DNA from: Ruegeria spongiae
GTDB lineage: Bacteria > Pseudomonadota > Alphaproteobacteria > Rhodobacterales > Rhodobacteraceae
Length of the DNA stretch: 64,000 nucleotides
Assembly (NCBI RefSeq): GCF_023502395.1
Contig: NZ_JAMFMB010000012.1
Location: 1 to 64,000 of the forward strand
Direction of reading: 5' to 3'
The position numbers were made by a program, and so were the translations under genes. This document shows, piece by piece, positions 8,360 through 17,312 of this stretch (the stretch's first letter is position 1; each line of letters begins with the position of its first letter). Below the pieces are notes generated by a model that worked only from the letters and a program-made list of their open reading frames with translations, was not told the DNA's origin and searched no databases.

Positions 8360-10507
8360 ATGGGCGCGCGGATTGAAAAGCAGGGGCTACAGGTTGCGGC
8401 TGAATATGCGGATTTCATCGAGCGGCAGGCCCTGCCCGGGACCGGTGTGTCGCCGGATGATTTCTGGGCGGGGCTCAGCCGGCTGGCACATGACTTCGGT
8501 CCGGAAAACCGTGCCTTGCTGCAAAAGCGTGAGGATATCCAGCAGCAGATCGATGCCTGGCATGTCGCCCATCGCGACGCCCCCCACGATGCCGAGGCTT
8601 ATAAGGCCTTTCTGACAGAGATTGGCTATCTGGTGCCCGAAGGCGCGGATTTCGAGATTGATACGGTCAATGTCGATCCCGAGATCGCGCTTGTGCCGGG
8701 ACCGCAACTGGTGGTGCCGATCACCAACGCCCGCTATGCGCTGAATGCGGCGAATGCGCGGTGGGGATCGCTTTATGACGGGTATTACGGCACCGATGCG
8801 ATGGGCTCTGCCCCGCCTTCGGGTGGCTATGACCGGGGCCGGGGCGCGCGGGTTGTGGCGCGGGCGCGGGTGTTTCTGGACGAGGCGTTTCCGATTTCCG
8901 GCACCAGCCACGCAGATGTGCGGCGCTACCATGTGAAGGGTGGCGCGCTGCTGATCGACGATCAGCCGCTTCTGCAGCCCGAGAAATTCGCCGGTTTTCG
9001 CGGTAACCCCAAAGCCCCGGATGCGGTGCTGCTGCGTAACAATGGTCTGCATGTGGAACTGGTTTTCGACCGCGCCCATGCCATCGGCAGCCGCGATCAG
9101 GCCGGGCTGGCGGATGTGCGGCTGGAAAGCGCGATGTCGGCGATCATGGATTGTGAAGACTCCGTCGCCTGCGTCGACGCCGAGGACAAGGTGCTGGCCT
9201 ATTCCAACTGGCTGGGGCTGATGAAGGGCGATCTGGAGGCCACTTTCCAGAAAGGCGGCAAGACCGTCAGCCGGGCGCTGAATGCGGATCGCGACTTCAT
9301 AGGCCCCGATGGCGCTCCTGTGGTGCTGAAGGGCCGCGCACTGCTCTGGGTGCGCAATGTCGGGCATCTGATGACCAACCCGGCGGTGCTGGATCGCGAC
9401 TGCAATGAGATCTTCGAAGGGCTGATGGATGGGCTGACCACCACTCTGATCGCCATGCACGACCTGCAGCGCGAGAGCGGCAATTCAGTGCATGGCTCGG
9501 TCTATATCGTGAAGCCCAAGATGCACGGGCCGGACGAGGTCGCGTTCACTGACCGCATCTTCGACGCGGTCGAGGACATCCTCAGCCTGCCGCGCCACAC
9601 CGTGAAGATCGGTGTGATGGATGAGGAACGCCGCACCAGTGCCAACCTCAAGGAATGTATCCGCGCGGCGAAATCGCGGGTCGCCTTTATCAACACCGGC
9701 TTTCTGGATCGGACCGGCGACGAGATTCACACCTCGATGGAGGCGGGGCCGTTCAGCCGCAAGGATTTCATCAAACGCAAGGGCTGGATCGGGGCCTATG
9801 AGACCCAGAATGTGGATATCGGGCTGGAATGCGGGCTGATGGGCCGGGCGCAGATCGGCAAAGGCATGTGGGCCATGCCCGACCTGATGGCGGCAATGCT
9901 GGAACAGAAGATCGAGCATCCCAAATCGGGCGCGACCTGCGCTTGGGTGCCCAGCCCGACAGCCGCGACCCTGCATGCGTTGCATTATCACAAGGTCGAT
10001 GTGATGGCGGTGCAGACGCGCCTGCGCGCAGGCGGACGGCGGGCCCATCTGGACGGGCTGCTGGAGATTCCGCTGGCCGCGTTCCGCAAATGGACGCCGG
10101 AGCAGATCACGCGCGAGGTCGAGAACAATGCGCAGGGTATCCTCGGCTACGTGGTGCGCTGGGTCGATCAGGGTGTGGGTTGCTCCAAAGTGCCCGATCT
10201 GAACGATGTGGGTCTGATGGAGGACCGCGCGACCTGCCGCATCTCGGCCCAGCATATCGCCAACTGGCTGCATCACGGGGTGGTGGATGCGCAGCAGGTG
10301 ATGGGCCGCTTGCGCAAGATGGCCGAGGTTGTGGACCGCCAGAACGCGGGTGACCCGGAGTATCGCCCGATGGCGCCCGGCTATGACGGGATCGCGTTTC
10401 AGGCCGCCTGTGATCTGGTGTTCAAGGGGCGGACGCAGCCCTCGGGCTATACCGAGCCGGTATTGCATGCGCGGCGATTGGAATTGAAAGCCTCGACGGG
10501 GGCCTGA
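8360..10507 (+). CDS. glcB: Malate synthase G
   Basis: Condenses glyoxylate with acetyl-CoA to malate in the glyoxylate shunt and in glycolate use. The 715 residues match the monomeric G isoform (about 720) rather than the shorter A form. Family blocks include [20 protein letters not shown] near 210, an internal [14 protein letters not shown] near 265, MHGPDEVAF near 380 and [10 protein letters not shown] near 420. The start ATG has GGAGGG about 6 nt upstream. It is followed 91 bp later by a GlcG-like gene, an association also seen in the enterobacterial glc cluster. Glycolate oxidase genes are not in the window. Confidence 0.97.
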   Translation: MGARIEKQGLQVAAEYADFIERQALPGTGVSPDDFWAGLSRLAHDFGPENRALLQKREDIQQQIDAWHVAHRDAPHDAEAYKAFLTEIGYLVPEGADFEIDTVNVDPEIALVPGPQLVVPITNARYALNAANARWGSLYDGYYGTDAMGSAPPSGGYDRGRGARVVARARVFLDEAFPISGTSHADVRRYHVKGGALLIDDQPLLQPEKFAGFRGNPKAPDAVLLRNNGLHVELVFDRAHAIGSRDQAGLADVRLESAMSAIMDCEDSVACVDAEDKVLAYSNWLGLMKGDLEATFQKGGKTVSRALNADRDFIGPDGAPVVLKGRALLWVRNVGHLMTNPAVLDRDCNEIFEGLMDGLTTTLIAMHDLQRESGNSVHGSVYIVKPKMHGPDEVAFTDRIFDAVEDILSLPRHTVKIGVMDEERRTSANLKECIRAAKSRVAFINTGFLDRTGDEIHTSMEAGPFSRKDFIKRKGWIGAYETQNVDIGLECGLMGRAQIGKGMWAMPDLMAAMLEQKIEHPKSGATCAWVPSPTAATLHALHYHKVDVMAVQTRLRAGGRRAHLDGLLEIPLAAFRKWTPEQITREVENNAQGILGYVVRWVDQGVGCSKVPDLNDVGLMEDRATCRISAQHIANWLHHGVVDAQQVMGRLRKMAEVVDRQNAGDPEYRPMAPGYDGIAFQAACDLVFKGRTQPSGYTEPVLHARRLELKASTGA

Positions 10508-10519
10508 GCCGGTAAGCGG

Positions 10520-10560
10520 GAAGGGGCTGTCTGCCCCCTCTGCCCCCGCGGGGCATTCAG
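10520..10560 (+). terminator. GC-rich hairpins after glcB
   Basis: Two adjacent short dyads follow the glcB stop: GGGGC-TGTCT-GCCCC and TGCCCC-GC-GGGGCA. There is no U-tract directly after them. Similar C/G-rich stretches are common between genes in this family, so the termination role is only inferred. Confidence 0.35.
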
Positions 10561-10598
10561 TCCCGAGAAATTTTTAGCCAGAGGAAGAGGAACAGGTC

Positions 10599-11024
10599 AT
10601 GGCATTGTCACTGAGGCGCGCGCGTACAATCATTCGCAAGACTTTGGAGAAGGGCCGCGAGCTGGAACTAAAACCGCTCTCGGTCGTGGTTCTGGATGCG
10701 GGCGGGCATGTGCAGGCGTTCGAGCGCGAGGACGGGGCGGCGCCGGGGCGGTTCGCGATTGCGCATGGCAAGGCCTATGGGGCGGTGATGCTGGGCATGG
10801 CGGGCACCGCACAGATGCAGCGCGCCGAGGGTCAGGCCTATTTCATGGCCGCTGTGAACGGTGTCTATGGCGGGCAGGTGGTGCCGGTGCCTGGCGGCGT
10901 GTTGGTGCGCGACAAGAAAGGCGCGGTGATTGCTGCTATTGGCGTCACGGGTGACACATCGGACAATGACGCCGCAGCGGCCCTTGCGGCGATCGAGGCG
11001 GTGGGGCTGACCGGCGAGATTTGA
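10599..11024 (+). CDS. GlcG/HbpS-family haem-binding-like protein
   Basis: A 141-residue protein of the GlcG/HbpS (DUF336) family. Characteristic parts are the VVVLDAGGHVQAFERED strand-turn near residues 33-49, AIAHGKAYGAVMLGM near 56-71, GGQVVPVPGGVLVRD near 92-106 and the closing GVTGDTSDNDAAAALA near 113-129. Family members bind haem or cobalamin, or have unknown roles. Next to malate synthase the role may relate to glycolate metabolism, but that is by association only. AGAGGAA lies about 8 nt before the start ATG. There is no signal peptide, so it is cytoplasmic. Confidence 0.88.
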   Translation: MALSLRRARTIIRKTLEKGRELELKPLSVVVLDAGGHVQAFEREDGAAPGRFAIAHGKAYGAVMLGMAGTAQMQRAEGQAYFMAAVNGVYGGQVVPVPGGVLVRDKKGAVIAAIGVTGDTSDNDAAAALAAIEAVGLTGEI

Positions 11025-11081
11025 TCGTCTTGCGGCGATAACCGGTATAATCTTCGATCATACGGATTGGGGAGAATACCG

Positions 11082-11960
11082 ATGATCGAGGGCGCAATGC
11101 TGGTCTGGTTTCTGCTCACGGGTGCGAGCGCGGCATTTGTGATATGGGATTCGCTGTTCAATGGCGTGACAAGCTGGGTGCAGCGGGCGGCCTGGATACT
11201 GGTGACGCTCTACACCGGGCCGGTGGGGCTGTTCTTCTACCTGCTGACTTGCCGACGGCCGTTTCCCGGCGGGCACGATGCCTTCACCAGGACCACCTGG
11301 AAGCAGGGCGTTAACAGTGAGATGCATTGTGTGGCCGGGGATGCCACCGGCATCATCGTGGCGGCAAGCCTGGTGCATTTCCTGACCCTGCCCAATGGCT
11401 GGGATATCGTGGTCGAGTATTCCTTTGGGTTCATATCGGGCCTTTTCATCTTTCAGGCTCTGATGATGTTGCCGATGTTCGGCAGCTACACCCAGGCAGT
11501 GCGCAAGACGATCTTTGCCGAAACCGTGTCGATGAATTTCGTGATGACCGGCATGATCCCGACGATGGTGCTGCTCGCCGCAGCCTGGCCCGGTTCGGAG
11601 GACCCGCTGACGCTGGGTTTCTGGTTTCGCATGAGTCTGGCGACCGTTGTCGGTGCTGTAGTGGCCTTTCCGATCAACTACTGGCTGGTGGCGAACCACC
11701 TCAAACACGGCTGCATGACGCTGCCCGGTGCGGATGGTCCGGCGCCGGACATGGGGCACCGTTCGTCGGAAATGGCGGGGCATGAGGGTATGGAGATGGG
11801 CGGTCAAATGGATCACGACATGAAGCGCGACCACAAGATGGCCATGCGGTCCGTGCCGACCGGGCAGGCTCTGGCTTGGATCATCGGCACCTATGCGCTG
11901 CTGATTGCGGCGCTGTGGCTGACTTCGCGAATGACGCCGATCACGTTCCAGGGTTGGTAG
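11082..11960 (+). CDS. DUF4396 membrane protein with Met/His-rich linker
   Basis: A 292-residue integral membrane protein with about seven or eight hydrophobic segments, resembling the DUF4396 family. The ATG at 11082 is preferred over the upstream TTG because GGGGAG lies about 8 nt before it. The C-terminal third has a soluble Met/His/Asp-rich linker (pieces such as HEGMEMGGQMDHDMK, near residues 230-250) before the last helix. Such linkers in other families bind copper or related metals, so metal handling is plausible but unproven. No metal-related gene is adjacent. The gene stands alone. Confidence 0.75.
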   Translation: MIEGAMLVWFLLTGASAAFVIWDSLFNGVTSWVQRAAWILVTLYTGPVGLFFYLLTCRRPFPGGHDAFTRTTWKQGVNSEMHCVAGDATGIIVAASLVHFLTLPNGWDIVVEYSFGFISGLFIFQALMMLPMFGSYTQAVRKTIFAETVSMNFVMTGMIPTMVLLAAAWPGSEDPLTLGFWFRMSLATVVGAVVAFPINYWLVANHLKHGCMTLPGADGPAPDMGHRSSEMAGHEGMEMGGQMDHDMKRDHKMAMRSVPTGQALAWIIGTYALLIAALWLTSRMTPITFQGW

Positions 11961-12090
11961 CGCGGCTACACCTCACTATTGTGCAGGGTTCCACATGCGC
12001 CTGCGCCATGACGCAGAATGTGCATTGTTGCGAAGCGGATAGGGCGGCAATACAGTCAATCACAACATGAAACCCAGTGCAGGAGCATCC

Positions 12091-12870
12091 ATGGCGCGTC
12101 CGGTTGTCGGCATCATCGGCAATTCCTACCTGATGAACGATCAGTATCCGACCCATGCGGGCGGGACGATGAATTCGGATGCGGTGGCCAATGTCTCGGA
12201 ATGCCTGCCGCTGCTGATCCCGTCGGACCCGCGCTTTGTCTCGGTCGCGGAATTGCTCGAGGTCTGCGATGGCTTCGTGCTGACCGGCGGGCGGCCCAAT
12301 GTGCATCCGGCGGAATATGGCGAAGCCGAGACCGAAGCGCATGGCGAGTTCGACCGGGCGCGTGATGCGATCGTGTTGCCGCTGGTGCGCGCCTGCGTCG
12401 AGCGGGGACAGCCGTTCTTCGGTATCTGCCGGGGGTTTCAGGAGGTGAATGTCGCCATGGGTGGCACGCTCTACCCCGAAATTCGCGATTTGCCCGGGCG
12501 AACGAACCACCGGATGCCGCCCGACGGTACGCTGGAGGAAAAGTTCGCTCTGCGCCATGTGGTGACACTGCGCGAGGGCGGGGTGTTTCACAAGGTTCTG
12601 GGTGCGCGCGAGGTGATGACCAACACGCTGCACGGGCAAGGGATCAACACGCCCGGCGAACGGATCGTGATCGACGGAGAGGCTGCGGATGGGACGCCCG
12701 AGGCGATCTATGTCGAGGACGCGCCGGGCTTTACCCTGTCGGTGCAATGGCACCCGGAGTGGAATCCGGGCAGTGACCCGGTGTCGCGCCCGCTGTTTTG
12801 CGCATTTGGCGATGCGGTGCGGGAATGGTCCGTGTCGCGGCGCGGAATCGGATATCAGAAATCCGCCTGA
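12091..12870 (+). CDS. Class I glutamine amidotransferase, gamma-glutamyl-GABA hydrolase-like (peptidase C26)
   Basis: A 259-residue member of the PuuD-like C26 family that hydrolyses gamma-glutamyl compounds. The nucleophile elbow GICRGFQEVN places the catalytic Cys at residue 113. The His and Glu of the triad are in QWHPEW (about 221 and 223). AGGAG 5 nt before the ATG at 12091 decides the start over an ATG 24 bp upstream. In PuuD the reaction releases GABA from gamma-glutamyl-GABA in putrescine breakdown. No other puu gene is nearby, so the natural substrate is open. It is convergent with the phosphonate gene pair. Confidence 0.9.
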   Translation: MARPVVGIIGNSYLMNDQYPTHAGGTMNSDAVANVSECLPLLIPSDPRFVSVAELLEVCDGFVLTGGRPNVHPAEYGEAETEAHGEFDRARDAIVLPLVRACVERGQPFFGICRGFQEVNVAMGGTLYPEIRDLPGRTNHRMPPDGTLEEKFALRHVVTLREGGVFHKVLGAREVMTNTLHGQGINTPGERIVIDGEAADGTPEAIYVEDAPGFTLSVQWHPEWNPGSDPVSRPLFCAFGDAVREWSVSRRGIGYQKSA

Positions 12871-12941
12871 ACCGGGTGACAAGGCCGTTTGATACGCCTT
12901 ATCCCGCGGTCACACTGCTGGCATCTTTGTTTTTCGCGCGT

Positions 12942-13565
12942 TCAGGCGGCGCGTTCTGCGGCTCTGACAGGGTCGCTCAGAGGGGCCCGTTGTCCCGGGC
13001 GGATCACCTCCGGGTCATAGGGTTTGCGGTCAAACACCTCGCGGACCATGGGCACGAAGAACTCCAGCGGTAGCGTGTCATAATCCGGGTCGAACGAGGC
13101 CTGATCCCAGCGTTCGCAAAACACCGCGTTGTCGTCGAAACAGGGGTGGCCGCGATGGCGGTCGCGCTTGTTCTGGTCGAACCCCTCCAGGTGATGCCCG
13201 TAATAGAGCATCTGGAAATCGCCATGGGTCTGGACCACCCAGGCGCATTGTTCGCGCACAAAGGGTCTGAGGATCGTGGCGGCGTATTCGTCATGATTAT
13301 AGGGCGCGTAGATGTCGCCGATATCGTGCAACAGGGCCGAGACGACCCAATCGGTATCGGCCCCGTCGCGCCAGGCGCGGGTGGCCGATTGCAGCGAATG
13401 GCCCAGCCGGGTGACCTGATAGCCCGACAGGCTTTCGTCCAACTCGACCAGCGCCTTGAGCAGCCGATCGGCGGTATGTCGTGTGTGGTCGATCTCATGG
13501 GCGGTGAGAAATTCATACTCTTCCCGCGTGCCGTCCTTCATCTGGGTGAACTTGACCTGTTTCAT
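12942..13565 (-). CDS. tmpB: HD-domain mixed-valent diiron phosphonate oxygenase, TmpB/PhnZ-like
   Basis: A 207-residue HD protein of the PhnZ/TmpB/MIOX-like oxygenases, which cleave a C-P bond of an alpha-hydroxyphosphonate with O2. Visible diiron ligands are His56 (in LGHSLQSA), His80-Asp81 (LLHDIGD), His91 (YNHDEY), His114 (VQTHGDF) and an Asp near residue 158-163 (WDQASFDP). The HSLQ(S/C)A block is a hallmark of this group. In TmpB the products are phosphate and glycine betaine, in PhnZ phosphate and glycine. The start overlaps the tmpA stop as ATGA, so the two are coupled. TmpB was characterised from the roseobacter Leisingera caerulea. I prefer TmpB over PhnZ from overall resemblance, from memory. 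Confidence 0.7.
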   Translation of the reverse strand: MKQVKFTQMKDGTREEYEFLTAHEIDHTRHTADRLLKALVELDESLSGYQVTRLGHSLQSATRAWRDGADTDWVVSALLHDIGDIYAPYNHDEYAATILRPFVREQCAWVVQTHGDFQMLYYGHHLEGFDQNKRDRHRGHPCFDDNAVFCERWDQASFDPDYDTLPLEFFVPMVREVFDRKPYDPEVIRPGQRAPLSDPVRAAERAA

Positions 13566-14431
13566 CCTGCATAGACCCCTTTCTGTTCCTTGGCCCCGGC
13601 CATCTTGGCGGCAAGCTCGGCCTTCATGACCTCTTCATAAAGCGCCAGCGAACGCGGCGCGAACAGGGTTTCGGGCGGCGCCATCAATGTGAAATTGCCA
13701 TGCCGGTCCGCCCCGCGCGCGAGCATGGCATAGTCGCGGTCGGCCACCTGCTGGGCAATATCAGGCCGGCAATAGCGGATCACCAGCCCGATCCGCCGGT
13801 CATCGGAACTGTTGGCGCCCGAGCCGTGGATCGTCAGCCCGTGATGCAGCGACATCTGGCCCGGCTGCAACTCGATCGCGACCTTGTCTTCATCGGCCAC
13901 ATCGACCTTGATCTCTTGCCCGCGGCTCAAAAGGTTGGTGTCGCTGAACGTGTCTTCATGCGGCAGGATCGGGTTCTTGTGGCTGCCCGCCACAAAATCC
14001 ATGCAGCCCGAAGCGGGTGTGGCGGGCGACAGCGCCAGCCAGGCAGTGACCAGCCCGTCGATCTCGCCCAGCCCCCAATAGGTCAGGTCCTGATGCATGG
14101 TGACAATATGCCGGGTCTGCGGTTCCTTGACGAAGAACTCGACCGCATAGATCAGGATATCTGGGCCGAGGATGGGTTCGACCGCGTCCAGTATCCTGGG
14201 GTCCATCGCAACCTGATAGGCCATCGGCATCACGCAATGGGCGTTGATCTTCTTGTAGGTATTGAGCGGGCGGGGCAGGTCGCTATCGGTCCAGTCCCGC
14301 TCGATCCGCTGGAATTTGACGCGCCACTGCGCGGCCTCGTCCGTGCCCATCACGGTGAGCGGGAACAGGAAACCGTCGCGCCAATAGGCCTGCGTCTGGT
14401 CTGTCGTCAGGGTCGCATCTCCCTGCGTCAT
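13562..14431 (-). CDS. tmpA: Fe(II)/2-oxoglutarate dioxygenase of the phytanoyl-CoA type, TmpA/PhnY-like
   Basis: A 289-residue member of the PhyH superfamily. The iron triad is visible as His113-x-Asp115 (TMHQDLTYWG) and His202 (IHGSGANSS), with Arg213 placed to bind the 2-oxoglutarate carboxylate (DDRRIGLVIRY). In the TmpA/PhnY* group the enzyme hydroxylates the alpha carbon of (trimethylamino)ethylphosphonate or 2-aminoethylphosphonate, making the substrate for the HD oxygenase encoded directly downstream. GGAGG lies 8 nt before the ATG. True phytanoyl-CoA activity is unlikely given the pairing. No phosphonate transporter is adjacent. Substrate choice (TmpA versus PhnY) is inferred. Confidence 0.7.
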   Translation of the reverse strand: MTQGDATLTTDQTQAYWRDGFLFPLTVMGTDEAAQWRVKFQRIERDWTDSDLPRPLNTYKKINAHCVMPMAYQVAMDPRILDAVEPILGPDILIYAVEFFVKEPQTRHIVTMHQDLTYWGLGEIDGLVTAWLALSPATPASGCMDFVAGSHKNPILPHEDTFSDTNLLSRGQEIKVDVADEDKVAIELQPGQMSLHHGLTIHGSGANSSDDRRIGLVIRYCRPDIAQQVADRDYAMLARGADRHGNFTLMAPPETLFAPRSLALYEEVMKAELAAKMAGAKEQKGVYAG

Positions 14432-14767
14432 GGCTGGGTCCTCCGCCCGGTTGCGATTCTGCTGCGATCAGTGTCGTGGGGGGGCTGCGGCGGTGTCCAC
14501 GCCATCTCCGACATCGATATTGTCGCATCCGGTATGGTCTGGCCGCGTTGCGCCAGCATATCGCCGTAATTGTGCCCGATCCGCCCGTTAGGCTGTGCTG
14601 CATGGTTACAACGGCTCACGGCAACGTTTCTTGTGTGTATCTTGTCACAGACGCACCGGGTGCCCATGATTTAAGGTACATCTATATTGATCCCGCCGAG
14701 GCGAGGGGGCGCCGAAGCGGATATCGCAGGAGATTGTGGCCCCTGAGTGTATGAGAACGGGTGCGGT
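14432..14767. other. Divergent intergenic region, tmpA / DUF2235 gene
   Basis: A 336-bp spacer between divergent genes. It should hold both promoters. The right half (14630-14700) is AT-richer, with TTGTCA at 14653 and TATATT at 14691 too far apart to be one promoter. Only short shadow frames are present. I find no clear operator or RNA gene. Confidence 0.4.
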
Positions 14768-15844
14768 ATGGGTTTCTCACGGCTGAGTAGAAAATTGCTG
14801 GGATGGCTTGGAAAGCCGTTGCGTTCCGAGCATTCCGCCGAGACGGCGCATCGCCTGCCGAAGGTGCATGTGATCATCCTCGATGGCACCATGTCCACAC
14901 TTGAGCCCGGTCGCGAGACCCATGCGGGCCTGACCTATCGGCTGCTGAGCGAGATGGGCGGGCAGGTGTCGGTGTTCTACGAATCCGGTGTGCAATGGCA
15001 AAGCTGGCGTGGCACCACGGATGTGCTGCTGGGCCGTGGGATCAACCGACAGATCCGCCGGGCCTATGGCTATCTCGCCTCGCGCTACAAGCCCGGCGAC
15101 AAGATTTTCCTGATGGGGTATTCACGCGGGGCTTACGGCGTGCGCAGCCTTGCGGGCGTGCTGGACATGGTCGGGCTGCTCAAGGCCGAACATGCGACCG
15201 AGCGCAATATCCGGCAGGCGTACCGTCATTATGAATGCAACCCGCGCGGGCCCCACGCAGCGGATTTTGTGCGCGCCTATTGCCATGAGGATGTGCCGAT
15301 CGAGATGATCGGGGTCTGGGATACGGTCAAGGCACTTGGCTTGCGTCTGCCGCTGCTGTGGCGCTGGGCCGAGGCGCGTCATGCGTTTCACAACCATCAA
15401 CTGGGTCCAAGCGTACGCCACGGCTATCACGCGCTGGCGCTGGATGAGTCGCGCGAAGTGTTCGAGCCGGTGCTGTGGAAATGCGACCCCAGTTTCAAGG
15501 GACATGTGGAACAGGTCTGGTTCCGGGGGTCACATGGCGATGTCGGCGGCCAGCTTGGCGGGTTTGACGCAGCACGTCCGCTGTCCAATATCTCGCTGCT
15601 CTGGATGCTGGATCACGCCAAGGCGCATGGTCTGCCGCTGCCGCAGGGCTGGCGCATGCGGTTTGCCACCGATGCCGGCGCGCCTTCGGCCGGAACATGG
15701 CGCGGATGGGGCAAGATTTTCCTGTTGCGCGGCAGGCGCCGGATTGGTCAAGACCCGTCAGAGCGGTTGCACGAGTCAATTCCGCGCGAAGCGCTGGAAA
15801 AGACCGAGGACGCATTGTCCTTGCAATCCCATGCGGTCAACTGA
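14768..15844 (+). CDS. DUF2235-domain alpha/beta hydrolase (Tle1-like fold)
   Basis: A 358-residue protein from the ATG at 14768; an in-frame GTG at 14747 would add seven residues. DUF2235 landmarks appear in order: VIILDGTMSTLE (about residue 36), the nucleophile elbow GYSRGAYGVRSLAG (about 116), VWDTVKALG with the likely Asp (about 183) and WFRGSHGDVGG with the likely His (about 257). The fold is shared with type VI secretion phospholipase effectors (Tle1), but no T6SS or immunity gene is nearby and there is no signal peptide, so a cytoplasmic hydrolase of unknown substrate is as likely. Confidence 0.82.
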   Translation: MGFSRLSRKLLGWLGKPLRSEHSAETAHRLPKVHVIILDGTMSTLEPGRETHAGLTYRLLSEMGGQVSVFYESGVQWQSWRGTTDVLLGRGINRQIRRAYGYLASRYKPGDKIFLMGYSRGAYGVRSLAGVLDMVGLLKAEHATERNIRQAYRHYECNPRGPHAADFVRAYCHEDVPIEMIGVWDTVKALGLRLPLLWRWAEARHAFHNHQLGPSVRHGYHALALDESREVFEPVLWKCDPSFKGHVEQVWFRGSHGDVGGQLGGFDAARPLSNISLLWMLDHAKAHGLPLPQGWRMRFATDAGAPSAGTWRGWGKIFLLRGRRRIGQDPSERLHESIPREALEKTEDALSLQSHAVN

Positions 15845-15853
15845 CCAGACGCC

Positions 15854-16339
15854 TCAGCCTCTCGGCAGCGACAGCACGATGCAGGTGGTTGAGCCGGTCG
15901 CATAAAGCCGCCCGTCTTCGACGCCGCGAATTTCTCCTCGCGCCACGCCGGTGGAGCGTCCGACATGTTCGGCCAGCCCCTCGCATTCCACTTCGGCATC
16001 CAGCGGAATCGCGCGGAGAATGTTGATCTTGTATTCCAGCGTCGTGAGGGCCACCCCGGAGGGCAGGCGGGTCTGCACCGCGCAGGTCATGGCGCTGTCC
16101 AGCAGCGTACCGTACCAACCACCATGCACGGTACCCTGCGGGTTGCAGGTATCGAATGTGGGGGCGCCGCGAAAACAGACGCGGCCCTCTTCGACCGTGT
16201 GCATCTGGTAGCCCAGCGTCTTGCCAATGGGCGGGGCGGGCAGGCGACCTTCAAGGATGCCACGGATGAAGTCCAGCCCCGACATCGCGGCCAGATCATT
16301 GGGGTTGAACAACTCGTTTGGTCCGTCCGCATAAAGCAT
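15854..16339 (-). CDS. PaaI-family hotdog thioesterase
   Basis: A 161-residue hotdog-fold protein of the PaaI/YdiI type that hydrolyses acyl-CoA thioesters. The central helix motif is NPQGTVHGGWYGTLLDSAMTCAVQ (residues about 66-89; HGG plus the acidic Asp of LLDSA). The second half, LTTLEYKINILRAI, is the typical beta-strand block. AGGAGG lies 5 nt before the start ATG. The substrate is not predictable. It is convergent with the DUF2235 gene (9 bp between stops) and reads away from metF with no clear operon. Confidence 0.88.
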   Translation of the reverse strand: MLYADGPNELFNPNDLAAMSGLDFIRGILEGRLPAPPIGKTLGYQMHTVEEGRVCFRGAPTFDTCNPQGTVHGGWYGTLLDSAMTCAVQTRLPSGVALTTLEYKINILRAIPLDAEVECEGLAEHVGRSTGVARGEIRGVEDGRLYATGSTTCIVLSLPRG

Positions 16340-16398
16340 GTCGCCTCCTGCCGTGGTGATCTGTTCACGTTAGGCAGAAAAGGCTGACAGGCAAGGTC

Positions 16399-17265
16399 TT
16401 ATGCGACGTTCTGCAAGTCCACCTGCGGCACGATCCCCAGCGCGAAACAAACATCGCGGGTCAGTTCGGGACGGTTGAGCGTGTAGAAATGCAGCTTGTT
16501 GACGCCGCCGTCGATCAAGTTCGAGCAAAGCTCGGTGCAGACTGCGGTGGCCAGCAGATCCTCGCGCCCGTCGCGGGTGGCTTTTTCGAAGGCATTGATC
16601 AGCCATTCGGGGATATGCGCGCCGCAGCGCTTGGCGAAGTTCTGCACGCCGGACCAGTTTTCGATCGGCAGGATGCCCGGCGTAATCGGCGCGTCGATCC
16701 CCGCCTTTTCGCAGGCGTCGCGGAAACGGAAGAAGCTTTCCGCGTCAAAGAAGAACTGGGTCAGCGCCTCATTTGCGCCTGCGTCGATCTTGGCCTTGAG
16801 CCAGTCGATGTCGTTCTGCGCATCGGCAGCCTCCGGATGCAGGTCCGGATAAGCACCGACACGGATGTTGAACTTGCCGGTCTCGGCCAGCGCCTCGATC
16901 AATTCGACCGAGCTGGCAAAACCGTCGGCATGTGCGCGAAACCCGCCCGCGCCTTTGGGCGGATCGCCACGCAGGGCAACGATATCGGTTACGCCGGCTT
17001 CGGCGTAATCATGGGCGATCTTGAGGGTTTCCTCGCGGGTGGCGTTCACGCAGGTCAGATGCGCCGCCACGTTCAGGCCCGAATTCTTGTTCAGCGTGGT
17101 TACCGCGTCGCGGGTCAGATCGCGGGTGGTGCCGCCCGCGCCATAGGTCACCGAGACAAAACGCGGATCGAGCGGCGCCAGTGTCTGAACCGTATCCCAC
17201 AGCCGAAACGAGGCCTCCAGCGATTGCGGCGGGAAGAATTCGAAGGAAATGTCTGGTGTGCTCAT
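16399..17265 (-). CDS. metF: Methylenetetrahydrofolate reductase
   Basis: A 288-residue flavoprotein that reduces 5,10-methylene-THF to 5-methyl-THF for methionine synthesis. The N-terminal SFEFFPPQ block (about residue 7), VTYGAGGTTR (about 50), the LRGDPPKG flavin/folate segment (about 110) and the catalytic-loop region FFDAESFFRFRDACEKAG (about 180) are all present. The ATG at 17265, with GAGGA 7 nt upstream, is preferred over a start 45 bp further upstream. It is divergent from a small membrane gene and metR. A perfect MetR box lies 48 bp upstream of the start, so activation by MetR is likely. Confidence 0.96.
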   Translation of the reverse strand: MSTPDISFEFFPPQSLEASFRLWDTVQTLAPLDPRFVSVTYGAGGTTRDLTRDAVTTLNKNSGLNVAAHLTCVNATREETLKIAHDYAEAGVTDIVALRGDPPKGAGGFRAHADGFASSVELIEALAETGKFNIRVGAYPDLHPEAADAQNDIDWLKAKIDAGANEALTQFFFDAESFFRFRDACEKAGIDAPITPGILPIENWSGVQNFAKRCGAHIPEWLINAFEKATRDGREDLLATAVCTELCSNLIDGGVNKLHFYTLNRPELTRDVCFALGIVPQVDLQNVA

Positions 17266-17312
17266 GGTCGTGTCCTCAATGTATTTCCCCTCTTGTCGCA
17301 CATGCAGCATTG

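Noticed and set aside
14428-14667. A 79-codon minus-strand frame upstream of tmpA
   Set aside because: Its stop lies across the start of tmpA and it has no recognisable product. The spacer is better read as a divergent promoter region.
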